From CAKZML01 sp963823435 (GTDB lineage Bacteria; Pseudomonadota; Gammaproteobacteria; Steroidobacterales; BM003): a stretch of 64,000 nucleotides of DNA. Position numbers and translations under genes: made by a program. The notes beneath the pieces are model-generated. The model was not told the DNA's origin. It saw only the letters and a list, made by a program, of their open reading frames with translations, and ran no database searches. The stretch covers positions 1,116,001 through 1,180,000 of the forward strand of contig CAWGLN010000001.1 in the NCBI GenBank assembly GCA_963823435.1. Direction: 5' to 3'. This document shows, piece by piece, positions 20,522-31,770 of this stretch (positions are counted from its first letter, which is position 1; every line of letters begins with the position of its first letter).

Positions 20522-23500
20522 ATGGCTTATAAAAATATGCCTATGCGGCGGGCCAGAAATCTGGCAACGCTCTTGCTTACTGGATTGCTGGCATGGCCGG
20601 GAGTCGGTGTGGGTAACGCGCTGGCGGCGGCCTCCGTCGCTTCACAGTCCGCCAGCTATGTAGTCAACCTGGAGTCGTCGAGAAGGGGTATAGACCCCCG
20701 GGTAGAGGCTGCGGCCAAGAGACTACCGGGGCAAACATATATCCTCGAAGTGAACGTCAAGGGCGTCAAGTGGGAACGCCTGCGGCTGGGATTTTTCGCA
20801 AGCGAGCTTGAAGCGAAGAAGGCGATGACGAGGATGCTCGACACCTTCCCCCAGGCCTGGATAACCCGGATCGATGCCGGGGAGATACGAATTGGCCAAT
20901 GCTCAGCAACCTGGTCGGCTGCCAAGCCAGCCCCGGTTACCAAGCCAGCCCCGGTTGCCAAGGCACCTCCGGCAAAGGTAACGCCTGACGAGTACCCGTT
21001 TGTGGTCAAAACCCAACCCCCGGTTGTGCAAAAACCCGCAACCGGACAGGCGGCGCAAAAGGCACCGGGCCGTTACATTATCAATCTTGAATCATCCACC
21101 GGACACATAGACAGCAAGGCACTTGAGGCCGCGCGCGCCACGGAAGGTCATTCGGTCTACCTGATGAGGGCCACCATCAAGGGAACCGAATGGGAGCGTC
21201 TGCGCCTGGGCTTTTTCAGTAGCGAATCAGAGGCTCGCAAGGTAATGTCCGGGATGCTGGCTAGGTTCCCGCAAGCCTGGGTAACACAAGGTGGAGCCGA
21301 GGACTGGGAATTAGCCGCCAGTCAACAATCTGGTCACGGCACGCCGGCCGAGAGTACCCGGGTAGCAAAGGTCGAGGTACTGCCACTCACGGAAAAGGCG
21401 GTGACGGCTGTTCCTGAAGTCGCCGCTGCAGCGCCGGAGACGACAGCATCCTCGACAGACAAGACAGAAGCTGCTGGCGCGGCCGCCGTCGTCAGCGTGG
21501 CTGCGGCAAAGCCGGTAATCAGGCAGACACCCAGCGTGACAGTGTCTGCCCCGGTCCCGGTGGCCAGGACTGAGGTTCCGACGCCAGCGAAAAACACACC
21601 GACGGCGACACCCGAGGCGGTTGCCAGCGCTAACGCATCCACTACTGTCAAAGTGGCCACCGGTGCAAGCACGCTCGCGGTTGTCGCAACAGCGGCGATC
21701 GTGGACGAGGTTGCCGGGGTTGCGGTCAATGATCTGGTCCAGCCAGCTGACGCCGCCACCCCAACGTCTGCCAGCCCGAAAGCATCGGTTGCAGCCATTG
21801 TCGCGATGCCTGCGACACAGGGGACCGGGAACCCCGTTGCCAGCGAAAACGTAAAGGTCGCTACGGCCGCCTCCTCGGCACCTGCACCGGCGATGGCGCC
21901 GGCAACACCCGGGGCTATTCCGACCGATTCGGCAAGCGCGGTTCCACGGGCGTCCCCGGTCGACGAGCAGGCCTCTCAGCGTATGCTGGAAGCCCGCCAG
22001 GCGATGCTTGACCAGGACTGGGACCGGGCAGTGAAATTGTTGACCAGCGTACTGGGCAGCCCCGACACGGCTGATCATATGCAGGCCAGGGAGTTCCTCG
22101 GTCTTGCTCGGGAGCGCAAGGGTCAGTTGGCGCATGCCAAGGCGGAATACCAGCGTTACCTGGAGGACTATCCGGACTCGGCGGGTGCCGCCCGGGTACA
22201 ACAACGCCTGGTCGGGCTGGTGACCGCAGGCGAGTACCCAAGATGGCCCGGACGGATCCCCGGCAGGGGGACGCATCCGATAGCGACTGGGACATGTTCG
22301 GGAGCCTTTGGCAGTACTACTATCGTGATGTCCGCACGATCGGTGACGAACAGCGCGTGGTCGATGCGCTGTACACAAATGTAGACATGGCCGGACGCTA
22401 TGACGGCGAGCGCTATGGGATTAACACCAGGGTGAACGGTGGCTATCGGCATTTCCTTAGCGGCGTGGAGGATGGCGACGAAACCTACGTCAACCTGGCC
22501 TACCTGGAACTGGCCGACGACCAGATCGGGCTGTCGGGCAGGATAGGTCGCCAGAGTCGGCATTCCGGTGGTGTGCTGGGACGTTTCGATGGGGCATACA
22601 TGGCCTACGGCATCAGTCCCCGGGTGACCTTGAACGGGGTCGCCGGTTACACCGTCGATACCTCCCGGGAGAGTTTTCAAAGTGAACGCAGCCTGTATGG
22701 CATGAGCGTGGATCTTACCGACCTGGTACAGGACATGGATTTCTCGTTGTTCTACAACGCCCAGGATTACAGCGGTGCCACAGACAGGCGGGCCGTGGGC
22801 GGCGAAATGCGATATTTCACGGAGCGAGGCAACCTGCTGGGACTGGTGGACTACGACACCTACTATGCTGCCCTGAATATCGCCATGCTCAGCGGCAGCT
22901 GGAGTTTCCCTGGTCAGTGGGTCGTATCGGCCAACCTGGACTATCGTCGCAGCCCCCTGATTACGAGCCGTAATGCCTTGATCGGGCAGCAAACCCAGTC
23001 TATGGATATATTGCTGTCCCAGGTGGGCGAGGAAGAAGTACGTATCATGGCTGAGGATCGATCGGCGGAATATCAATCGGCGATGCTTGGCCTGTCACAT
23101 CCGCTGAGTGAAAAGTTGCAGATACAGCTTCATGCCTCCATGTTCAACCTGTCGAGCACCGAATCCTCGGGGGGAGTGGCCGGTTTTGAGGGGACCGGTA
23201 ATGAGTTTGCCTACGACATGCAATTCATCGGGACCAGCCTGTTGTCCCAGGGCGACATGTCGATCATCGGTATGCGGTATGTTGACGGCAACCGCTATAG
23301 CACGATTTCCATGTTTCTGAACTCCAGGTTCCCCCTGGCCGCGGGCTTCAGAATCCAGCCCAGAGTGAGGATTGACCGTCGCAGCAGGATGTTTGATGAC
23401 CTGCAGGAATGGATTATCAGCCCGTCCATGCGTCTGGAGTACCGCATTGGGCCACATGCGCTGGAGTTTGATGTGGGTGGCGAATGGTGGCGCCAGGATG

Positions 23501-23565
23501 GCGCTGTGACAGCCACTGACGCCAGTGCCTACTTTATGAACCTGGGGTATCGTCTGATATTCTGA
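20522..23565 (+). CDS. SPOR-SPOR-TPR-beta-barrel outer-membrane protein, one frame break
   Basis: ATG at 20522 follows AAGGTGAG. Frame one gives a signal peptide (LLLTGLLAWPGVGVGNALA) and two SPOR-like domains, each with YVVNLES or YIINLES, a WERLRLGFF core and FPQAWVT/ITR. A long Ala/Thr/Pro/Val-rich linker follows, then a TPR pair (ARQAMLDQDWDRAVKLLTSV; KAEYQRYLEDYPDSAGAA). One base missing at the CCC near 22236 would continue EYPKMARTDP into frame two. That frame is about 430 residues of amphipathic strands ending in YRLIF, the C-terminal aromatic signature of outer-membrane barrels. The barrel half alone has no signal peptide or ribosome-binding site, supporting a single protein of about 1014 residues. 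It could house the cytochromes while gripping peptidoglycan. The exact barrel family is not recognised. Confidence 0.75.
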
Positions 23566-23944
23566 TCCGGACGCGCCAATGCCGGAAAGCCCAATCTGGT
23601 TGACCGCCCGGGTGTTGTGAACTCTCCTTCAATCGCCTGAATATCTGATATGGACCGCGCGCGGCCCCTAGCCGCTAAAAGAAGGGTACTGGTTGTTCCA
23701 GGTGGCGCGGTGATTGTGGAAGCCACCCCGGGCTGCGGTTTGCGTTTCAGGCAGCCTGGCAGCTAGAGTCTGCGTTCGCCTAATTTGGCCACAATTGCGC
23801 GCTGAATTTGATGAACCCGTGATCGACCAGGCTGCCCCGGTATTTGGAGCACTGCGGTGAATGACGAACCTCGGGGGACACGTCGACTGCCGGCCGAATG
23901 ACGGGCAATGACCGCCTGGCGCCTCTTGGCTCGAGGGTGAAAAA
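23566..23944. other. Intergenic region, nothing recognised
   Basis: Between the barrel stop and the tRNA there is no convincing gene, hairpin with T-run, or repeat. A minus-strand frame running out of the tRNA (about 23763-23978) is a typical tRNA-derived false frame. The end of the cytochrome operon transcript must lie here. Confidence 0.5.
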
Positions 23945-24021
<77 letters not shown>

Positions 24022-24107
24022 TTGGGTGATTCGTCGGGGACGCAGAGTATAGCCTCGGTCGAACCACAGGTCACGACCGTTGCGGTTGCTCGGGCCAATC
24101 GAGGTCT

Positions 24108-24293
24108 CTAGTCGGTTTCGTGGTCCGGTCGTCTGGGTCGTCTGTCGGGTGTCTTGTGGGGCTTGCTGCCCTTGAATTCGTCATCCCGATATTTGCGAAT
24201 TACCGGCTTCTCCTCAGCCAGGATGTCATCGTCATCCGGATCCTCATCAGAGTTGCCAGTGTAACGACGGGGGTCTAAGCGGTGCTTGGTCAT
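24108..24293 (-). CDS. Small highly charged hypothetical protein
   Basis: The 61-residue frame starts MTKHRLDPRRY, has an acidic block (DEDPDDDDILAEE) and ends in a basic, Pro-rich tail (KTPDRRPRRPDHETD). No domain, signal or membrane segment is visible. GAGAG lies upstream of the ATG at a workable distance. The composition suggests a disordered protein, perhaps nucleic-acid associated. It could still be a chance frame next to the tRNA. Confidence 0.4.
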   Translation of the reverse strand: MTKHRLDPRRYTGNSDEDPDDDDILAEEKPVIRKYRDDEFKGSKPHKTPDRRPRRPDHETD

Positions 24294-24606
24294 GAATCTC
24301 TCGTCTGCCTACCTGTTTTGATGCCATTCCCTGATGGCGGTCCTGATGGCTGGCGGATCGGTCCTGTCTCTGTTTTCGGTAATCGGACGCCGCTATTCAG
24401 CCGCTTTTTTTCCGTATATAGGCCGCCATTCACCCCGGGTCAAGTATTTCGGACCCTATCCCCGGTTTTTCGGGCCCTGGTCATTCCGAAAAGCGACCAA
24501 ATAAAGAAGTTGAACAGGGTGCAGGTATTACGTTAACTTGATCCCGGCCGATGCCATGTCCGCGACTGGTGTGCCGGCATTTGGTCCTTACAACAGGAGA
24601 GCGAAA

Positions 24607-25011
24607 ATGAGTTTGGTTAAAGAGTTCAAAGACTTTGCGATGCGCGGAAACGTGGTCGATATGGCCGTCGGTATCATCATTGGTGCCGCGTTTGGCAAGA
24701 TTGTTTCGTCCCTGGTCAAGGACGTGATCATGCCACCCATAGGTGTCATGGTAGGCGGCGTGGATTTTTCGGATTTGTCCGTAGTGCTGGTGGAAGCTGC
24801 GGGCGATGCCGCCGCGGTGACCATGAATTACGGTATGTTTCTACAGACGGTTTTTGACTTCATCATTGTAGCCTTTGCTATTTTCATGGCCATCAAGGCC
24901 ATGAACAAGATGAAGCAGAAGCAAGCCGAGGCGCCCCCGGCTCCGCCGCCCGGTCCCAGCAATGAAGAGAAGTTGTTGGCGGAAATTCGTGATTTGCTGA
25001 AAAAAACCTAG
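24607..25011 (+). CDS. mscL: Large-conductance mechanosensitive channel MscL
   Basis: The 134-residue protein starts MSLVKEFKDFAMRGNVVDMA, the conserved N-terminal helix and TM1 entrance of MscL. GIIIGAAFGKIVSSLVKDVI forms the TM1 gate, a periplasmic loop follows, then TM2 (FDFIIVAFAIFMAIKAMNKM) and a C-terminal helix ending LLAEIRDLLKK. ATG 24607 is preceded by AGGAGAGCG; in-frame upstream codons do not belong to the family. It forms a homopentameric inner-membrane pore that opens under membrane tension to release solutes on hypo-osmotic shock. It has its own transcript, ended by the shared terminator at 25070-25099. Confidence 0.96.
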   Translation: MSLVKEFKDFAMRGNVVDMAVGIIIGAAFGKIVSSLVKDVIMPPIGVMVGGVDFSDLSVVLVEAAGDAAAVTMNYGMFLQTVFDFIIVAFAIFMAIKAMNKMKQKQAEAPPAPPPGPSNEEKLLAEIRDLLKKT

Positions 25012-25069
25012 GCACCGGAAGAGTGGCCTGGCGGGGGAGGGGTTTCCTCGTCGGACCGTTCTGTCGGCC

Positions 25070-25099
25070 AAAAAAAAGCGCCCATCGGGCGCTTTTTTT
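25070..25099. terminator. Bidirectional intrinsic terminator between mscL and rpoD
   Basis: The stem GCGCCC (25078-25083) / GGGCGC (25087-25092) has a 3-base loop and is flanked by A8 on the left and T7 on the right. It can therefore act on both the mscL transcript (+) and the rpoD transcript (-). The two genes are convergent. Confidence 0.9.
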
Positions 25100-25115
25100 G
25101 TGCTCCAGAGCCTGG

Positions 25116-27008
<1,893 letters not shown>

Positions 27009-27075
27009 GGTGGCAGATCCTCTGGAGCCGGACAAAACAATCAGGCAGTGTAGCAAAATCTAGTGAAAAATTCCA

Positions 27076-28839
27076 TTATTCAGTGGGTCGAGCCGGCTTC
27101 GCCCGCAGTGCCAACAAATCCCGTAGTTCCTGCTTCTCAGCGGACTCAAGCCCGGATTCGGCGGCTTTCCTCAGCAACCAGTCTGTGCGTTGATCGGGAC
27201 CGGCTTCCCTGACCAACTTGTCCAGGCTGTCCTGCAATTCCCTGATCGCCTGCTCAGGGTCGATCAACAACTCACCGCCCGCCAGCTTTCCAAGGTGAGG
27301 GGCCTCCGGCTCCTCTCTCCATCGCTCCAGCAGACCCGCAGTGGTGATATGGGGGTTATCCCTACAATCTTCAAGTATAGAAGCTAACAGGGAAATTCCT
27401 TTTTTTTCTACCCGCAGCAGTGCTGGCGATACCTCCAGCTGGGCGGCAGCCGATGGGTAGTGAAGTGACAGTTCCAGGGCCCGACGTACGAGGCTGCTCC
27501 GACCCAGGTCTGCCGTCGGTCGTGAGTGCATGGTGGTCGATGGCTTTGGTTTGGGCTGGTCAAATACCAGCGCGGCCAGGCGATCGGGCGACATGCCAAC
27601 CTGGCCGGCCAGTTCGTCCAGCATCAGTTCGCGATAAATGCCCATCGGAATGCGATTGAGCATGGGTCTGGCCAGTTCGGCCAGTTGTGCGCGGCCATCC
27701 ACACTGTCCAGTGAGTCCACCTGGCTCTCGAGTTCCTGGATCAGGAATCGGGACAGGGGTAAGGCCTCGGCCAGGCGCAGCTCAAAGGCGCCCGCTCCCT
27801 CCGCCTGTACGAGGGTGTCCGGGTCCTCGCCATCCGGCAGAAACATAAAGCGAATCTGGCGGCCCTCGCGTAATACGCCAAGGCTGTTCTCGAGGGCGCG
27901 CCAGGCTGCCCTGCGTCCCGCCTTGTCACCGTCAAAGCAAAAAACCACCTCGTTGGTTACCTTGAACAAACGCCGCAGGTGATCGGGCGTGGTGGCCGTG
28001 CCCAGGGTGGCTACTGCGTACTGAATGCCCTGTTGGGCAAGGCTGGCCACGTCCATATACCCTTCGACGACCAGCAACCTGGGGATATCGCGCAGCGCCT
28101 GGCGTGCCTCATACATCCCATATAATTCCTGCCCCTTGTGAAACACGGGTGTCTCGGGCGAGTTCAGGTATTTTGGTTCGCCCTGGTCCAGCACCCGACC
28201 GCCGAATGCGATTACCCGGCCGCGAGAATCCCGGATTGGGAACATAATACGATCCCGGAAGCGGTCGTATTCTCGACCATCGTCCTTGCGGATGATCATT
28301 CCGGCCTCCAGCAGGCCGTCGCGTTGACTTGATGATCCACCCAGGAGATTCAGCAAGGTATCCCAGCCCTGGGGTGCGTAGCCGATCTGAAAATCCCGGG
28401 CGATGCGCCCGTCCAGGCCACGTCGCTTCAGATACTCCCTGGCCCTGTCACTGGTCTTCATTTGTTCCCAGTAATAATCCGCGGCTCGCCCGAGCAGGCC
28501 GTACAAATCTGTATGGGTCTTCTCGTCCGGGCCACCTTCCTCCCTGGGAACCTCAATTCCCAGGCTCCCGGCAAGGGCCTCTATGGCATCAACGAACTCC
28601 ATGTGGTCGTATTCCATAAGAAACCCCAGCGCCGTGCCGTGGGCGCCGCAACCGAAGCAATGGAAAAACTGCTTGCCCGGGCTGACGGTAAATGAGGGGG
28701 TTTTTTCGCCATGAAAGGGACACAGTCCCTTGAACTCCCTGCCTGCCTTTTTCAATGGCATACGCGAGCTGATCACTTCCACGATATCTGCTCGGGCGAT
28801 CAGTTCGTCGATAAAATGTTGGGGAATTCGGCCGGCCAT
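27076..28839 (-). CDS. dnaG: DNA primase DnaG
   Basis: About 587 residues. The N-terminal CHC2 zinc finger is visible as CPFHGEKTPSF and FHCFGCG. The TOPRIM core shows VVEGYMDVASL and FCFDGDKAGRRAAWRALE. The RNA-polymerase-like subdomain contains YDRFRDRIMFPIRD. A helical C-terminal domain for helicase binding follows. ATG 28839 (MAGRIPQHFIDEL) is preferred over the adjacent TTG 28842. It makes RNA primers at the replication fork together with DnaB. It sits between yqeY and rpoD in the macromolecular synthesis operon. Confidence 0.97.
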   Translation of the reverse strand: MAGRIPQHFIDELIARADIVEVISSRMPLKKAGREFKGLCPFHGEKTPSFTVSPGKQFFHCFGCGAHGTALGFLMEYDHMEFVDAIEALAGSLGIEVPREEGGPDEKTHTDLYGLLGRAADYYWEQMKTSDRAREYLKRRGLDGRIARDFQIGYAPQGWDTLLNLLGGSSSQRDGLLEAGMIIRKDDGREYDRFRDRIMFPIRDSRGRVIAFGGRVLDQGEPKYLNSPETPVFHKGQELYGMYEARQALRDIPRLLVVEGYMDVASLAQQGIQYAVATLGTATTPDHLRRLFKVTNEVVFCFDGDKAGRRAAWRALENSLGVLREGRQIRFMFLPDGEDPDTLVQAEGAGAFELRLAEALPLSRFLIQELESQVDSLDSVDGRAQLAELARPMLNRIPMGIYRELMLDELAGQVGMSPDRLAALVFDQPKPKPSTTMHSRPTADLGRSSLVRRALELSLHYPSAAAQLEVSPALLRVEKKGISLLASILEDCRDNPHITTAGLLERWREEPEAPHLGKLAGGELLIDPEQAIRELQDSLDKLVREAGPDQRTDWLLRKAAESGLESAEKQELRDLLALRAKPARPTE

Positions 28840-28928
28840 CAAACTCTCGGGTTCACCTTCCGAAAACTATAGCCCGATCGGGTTGTCTGCACTCGGTTAA
28901 TTGGGCCACGGCAGGGCCCACACCGGGG

Positions 28929-29375
28929 CTAGCTACCGAGGAGGGCTTTGACCCTGGCGCTAACTGCACTCATGTCTGCACGGCCCTGGGCCTGCGCTTT
29001 TACGATGGCCATCACTTTGCCCATATCGCGCATGGACTCGGCGCCGGATTCGCTGATTGCCGTTTTCACGATTGCGTCGAGCTCGGCCTCGGCCAGGGGT
29101 TCCGGCATGTAGGCGCCAAGGATTTCGGCTTCAGCCTCTTCCCGCTTGGCCAGGTCTTCCCTGCCCGCGTCCCGAAACTGGGTAATCGACTCGCGACGCT
29201 GCTTAAGCATTTTTTCAAGGACAGACAGTACCGCCTCATCGTCCAGCGTTATGCGTTCGTCGACTTCTTTTTGCTTGATAGCAGCCAGGGCCATGCGAAT
29301 GGCGCCCAGGCGCAGCTTGTCGCCGGCACGCATGGCGTTCTTCATGTCTTCGATAATGAGATCTTTCAATGACAT
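28929..29375 (-). CDS. yqeY: YqeY/GatB-domain protein
   Basis: The 148-residue protein begins MSLKDLIIEDMKNAMRAGDK and continues RLGAIRMALAAIKQKEVDER, the signature start of the YqeY family. It ends with a small helical tail domain (DMGKVMAIVKAQAQGRAD) related to the GatB tail that contacts tRNA. Its exact role is unknown, but amidotransferase-like tRNA interaction is suspected. It lies between rpsU and dnaG, as in Pseudomonas-type genomes; E. coli lacks it at this place. Confidence 0.92.
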   Translation of the reverse strand: MSLKDLIIEDMKNAMRAGDKLRLGAIRMALAAIKQKEVDERITLDDEAVLSVLEKMLKQRRESITQFRDAGREDLAKREEAEAEILGAYMPEPLAEAELDAIVKTAISESGAESMRDMGKVMAIVKAQAQGRADMSAVSARVKALLGS

Positions 29376-29436
29376 AGTAGAGAGCTGACCTTTAGGTCAG
29401 CCGCCTGCAACTGAAATCCAGGAGCGCTGAAAATCG

Positions 29437-29652
29437 TTAGAATAAACGCTTGTGCTTCGTCGTATCGCGGGACATGCGCTTGGCGTGGCGTTTGACGGCT
29501 GCGGCCTTTTTGCGCTTGCGTTCCTGGGTCGGCTTCTCGTAGAACTCGCGACGACGCAATTCGGTCAAAACCCCGGCCTTTTCACAGGCGCGCTTGAATC
29601 GACGCAGTGCCGCGTCAAAATATTCATTTTCCTTTACACGAACGCTAGGCAT
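29437..29652 (-). CDS. rpsU: 30S ribosomal protein S21
   Basis: The 71-residue basic protein begins MPSVRVKENEYFDAALRRFK, continues KAGVLTELRRREFYEKPT and ends TTKHKRLF, full length for gammaproteobacterial S21. ATG 29652 was chosen because the mature sequence begins there, with AGGTGA and AAAAGG upstream. S21 helps the 30S subunit engage mRNA during initiation. It is the first gene of the rpsU-yqeY-dnaG-rpoD operon, whose promoters must lie in the 153-bp gap shared with tsaD. Confidence 0.97.
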   Translation of the reverse strand: MPSVRVKENEYFDAALRRFKRACEKAGVLTELRRREFYEKPTQERKRKKAAAVKRHAKRMSRDTTKHKRLF

Positions 29653-29805
29653 AAGCCTTTTCACCTCACAAAAGTCTTGTATCAATTTGTCCGGGCGCGG
29701 GGTCTTCTCTCCGGACAGGAAAGGGCGCGTATACTACCGGCAGCACTGTACAATTGCAAAGTTTTCGGCCAAATCAGGCCGGGTCCTGACCCGGGAGGGG
29801 ATTTT

Positions 29806-30831
29806 TTGCGAGTTTTGGGTATTGAAACATCCTGTGATGAGACGGGCGTGGCCGTGTACGACAGCGAAGCGGGGCTATTGGCCCACGACCTGTACAGCCA
29901 GGTACGCCTGCATGCCGATTTCGGCGGGGTGGTCCCGGAACTGGCTTCAAGGGACCATGTCAGAAAGCTGGTTCCACTGATCAACAGGGTGATGGAGCGC
30001 TCCGGCAGCACCCGCAAGGACATCCAGGGTATTGCCTATACCTCCGGCCCTGGCCTGATTGGCGCCTTGATGGTGGGGGCGAGCGTGGCAACCGGCCTCG
30101 CCCGTTCCTGGGGGGTGCCGGCGCTGGGTGTGCACCACATGGAGGGCCATTTGTTGGCACCGATGCTGGAAGATCCGGCCCCGACCATGCCCTTCCTGGC
30201 GCTGCTGGTCTCGGGTGGTCATAGCATGCTGGTTGACGTGCAGGGTGTTGGTCGCTACCGCACCCTCGGCCAGACCCTGGACGACGCCGCGGGCGAGGCT
30301 TTTGATAAAACCGCCAAGTTGCTGGGGTTGGCATATCCGGGCGGCCCTGCCCTGGCGGCGCTGGCCCAGATGGGTCGGCCGGGTGTATTCAGGTTTCCCA
30401 GGCCCATGCTGGACAGACCCGGTCTGGAATTCAGTTTCAGTGGTCTGAAAACGGCCGTAGTGATCGCGACCCGTGATCTGGATATGAATGAGCAGACACG
30501 GGCTGACGTGGCCCGTGGATTCCAGGACGCGGCAGTGGAAACCCTGGTGACCAAGACCGTCAGGGCCCTCAAGCAAACCGGTTTGCACACCGTGGTCGTG
30601 GCCGGGGGCGTCGGCGCCAACACGGCCCTGCGCCAGCTTTTGAAGCAAGAGGTGGTCCGTGCGGGTGGACAGGTTTTCTACCCGCGCCTGGAGTTTTGCA
30701 CCGACAATGGGGCGATGATTGCCTATGCAGGCTATGTCCGACTGGCTGCGGGTCAGTCGGACACCATGCCGATGCAGACCCGGGCCAGGTGGCCCCTTGC
30801 CGAATTGCAGCCGCTGGCTGAAGTTGGTTGA
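29806..30831 (+). CDS. tsaD: tRNA threonylcarbamoyladenosine biosynthesis protein TsaD
   Basis: TTG at 29806 is five bases after a strong GGGAGGGG and gives 341 residues beginning MRVLGIETSCDETG, the family start. The metal site HHMEGHLLAP, LLVSGGHSMLV, GEAFDKTAKLLGL, EFSFSGLKTAV, VVAGGVGANTALRQ and FCTDNGAMIAYAG are all present, an intact ASKHA ATPase-like fold. It transfers threonylcarbamoyl from the adenylate to A37 of ANN-decoding tRNAs with TsaB and TsaE. It is divergent from rpsU, the widely conserved arrangement. folB follows closely in the same direction. Confidence 0.96.
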   Translation: MRVLGIETSCDETGVAVYDSEAGLLAHDLYSQVRLHADFGGVVPELASRDHVRKLVPLINRVMERSGSTRKDIQGIAYTSGPGLIGALMVGASVATGLARSWGVPALGVHHMEGHLLAPMLEDPAPTMPFLALLVSGGHSMLVDVQGVGRYRTLGQTLDDAAGEAFDKTAKLLGLAYPGGPALAALAQMGRPGVFRFPRPMLDRPGLEFSFSGLKTAVVIATRDLDMNEQTRADVARGFQDAAVETLVTKTVRALKQTGLHTVVVAGGVGANTALRQLLKQEVVRAGGQVFYPRLEFCTDNGAMIAYAGYVRLAAGQSDTMPMQTRARWPLAELQPLAEVG

Positions 30832-30854
30832 ACGCGACAGGAGAAAAAGACCCC

Positions 30855-31241
30855 ATGCCTGCACAACAGCGAGCCCGAGACATTATTTTTCTCAACGACC
30901 TCAGGGTCCAGACCGTCATCGGAATCTGGGACTGGGAGCGTGCCATCAAGCAAACCGTGGGCATAGACCTCGAAATGGCGACCGATATCCGCAAAGCGGC
31001 CTCTTCGGATTCCATTCAGGACACGCTGGACTACAAGAGCGTGGCCAAGCGCATCATCGAGTTCGTGGAAGCATCCAGTTTCCAGTTGGTGGAGACGTTG
31101 GCGGAGCGTATCGCCGGCATCGTCATCGACGAGTTTGGGGTGCCCTGGGTGAGGGTGCGTCTGAGTAAGCCCGGCGCGATTCGTGGCTCCAAAGAGGTGG
31201 GTATCCTGATCGAGCGTAACCGAGAGAACCAAGATGCCTGA
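30855..31241 (+). CDS. folB: Dihydroneopterin aldolase FolB
   Basis: The product is about 128 residues. ATG 30855 follows AGGAG, and an upstream in-frame TTG at 30828 overlaps tsaD and is less likely. The chain shows IIFLNDLRVQTVIGIWDWER, DTLDYKSVAKRIIEFVE, FQLVETLAERIAG and VRVRLSKPGAIRGSKEVG, matching FolB with its tunnelling-fold strands and the conserved Glu and Lys regions. It converts dihydroneopterin to hydroxymethyl-dihydropterin and glycolaldehyde in folate synthesis. It overlaps folK by eight bases, so the two are translationally coupled. Confidence 0.94.
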   Translation: MPAQQRARDIIFLNDLRVQTVIGIWDWERAIKQTVGIDLEMATDIRKAASSDSIQDTLDYKSVAKRIIEFVEASSFQLVETLAERIAGIVIDEFGVPWVRVRLSKPGAIRGSKEVGILIERNRENQDA

Positions 31242-31716
31242 GGTTTTCGTTGGGGTCGGCAGTAATGTCGACCCGGAAGCCAATTTCCGCAAGGCCGTCA
31301 GCGAGCTGGATCATCGCTTTGGTGAGGTGCTTCGTTCGGCAGTGTTGCGCACGGAGGCGGTTGGCTTTGACGGTGACGCGTTTCTGAATATGGTGGTGAG
31401 TTGGCAGACCGACATGGCCCTGGAGTCGTTGATGCAGGTCCTTGGAGAGGTGGAAGTACTCTGCGGCAGGAATCGGAATGACAAGCGTTTTGGCCCCCGC
31501 ACCATGGACCTGGATCTGTTGCTCTATGGCGATGAAATTCACGACTCCCCGCCCTTGCCTCGCCCCGAGATCATGGAATATGGGTTTGTTCTTGGTCCCC
31601 TGGCGGAACTTTCACCCATGAGGCGCCATCCAATCCTTGACAAAACCTACCAGGAGTTATGGAGTGAGAAACGTGACGGGATGCCGCCCATGGAGTCGTA
31701 TTCGATGCCATGGTGA
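31234..31716 (+). CDS. folK: Hydroxymethyl-dihydropterin pyrophosphokinase FolK
   Basis: The 160-residue protein begins MPEVFVGVGSNVDPEANFRK. FLNMVVSWQTD and CGRNRNDKRFGPRTMDLDLL carry the HPPK signature with the Mg-binding DLD motif, and the chain ends with a HP-x-L block (RRHPILDK). It moves pyrophosphate from ATP to the pterin made by FolB, the next step to dihydropteroate. Its ATG lies inside the end of folB. Confidence 0.94.
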   Translation: MPEVFVGVGSNVDPEANFRKAVSELDHRFGEVLRSAVLRTEAVGFDGDAFLNMVVSWQTDMALESLMQVLGEVEVLCGRNRNDKRFGPRTMDLDLLLYGDEIHDSPPLPRPEIMEYGFVLGPLAELSPMRRHPILDKTYQELWSEKRDGMPPMESYSMPW

Positions 31717-31770
31717 GCTTGTTAATCGGTTAATATTGAGGCTTGTTGAAGGTCCTGGGGTTTGATGATC

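Noticed and set aside
22243..23565. Barrel as a separate gene starting at ATG 22243
   Set aside because: No ribosome-binding site and no signal peptide, which an outer-membrane protein needs; a joined reading explains both.
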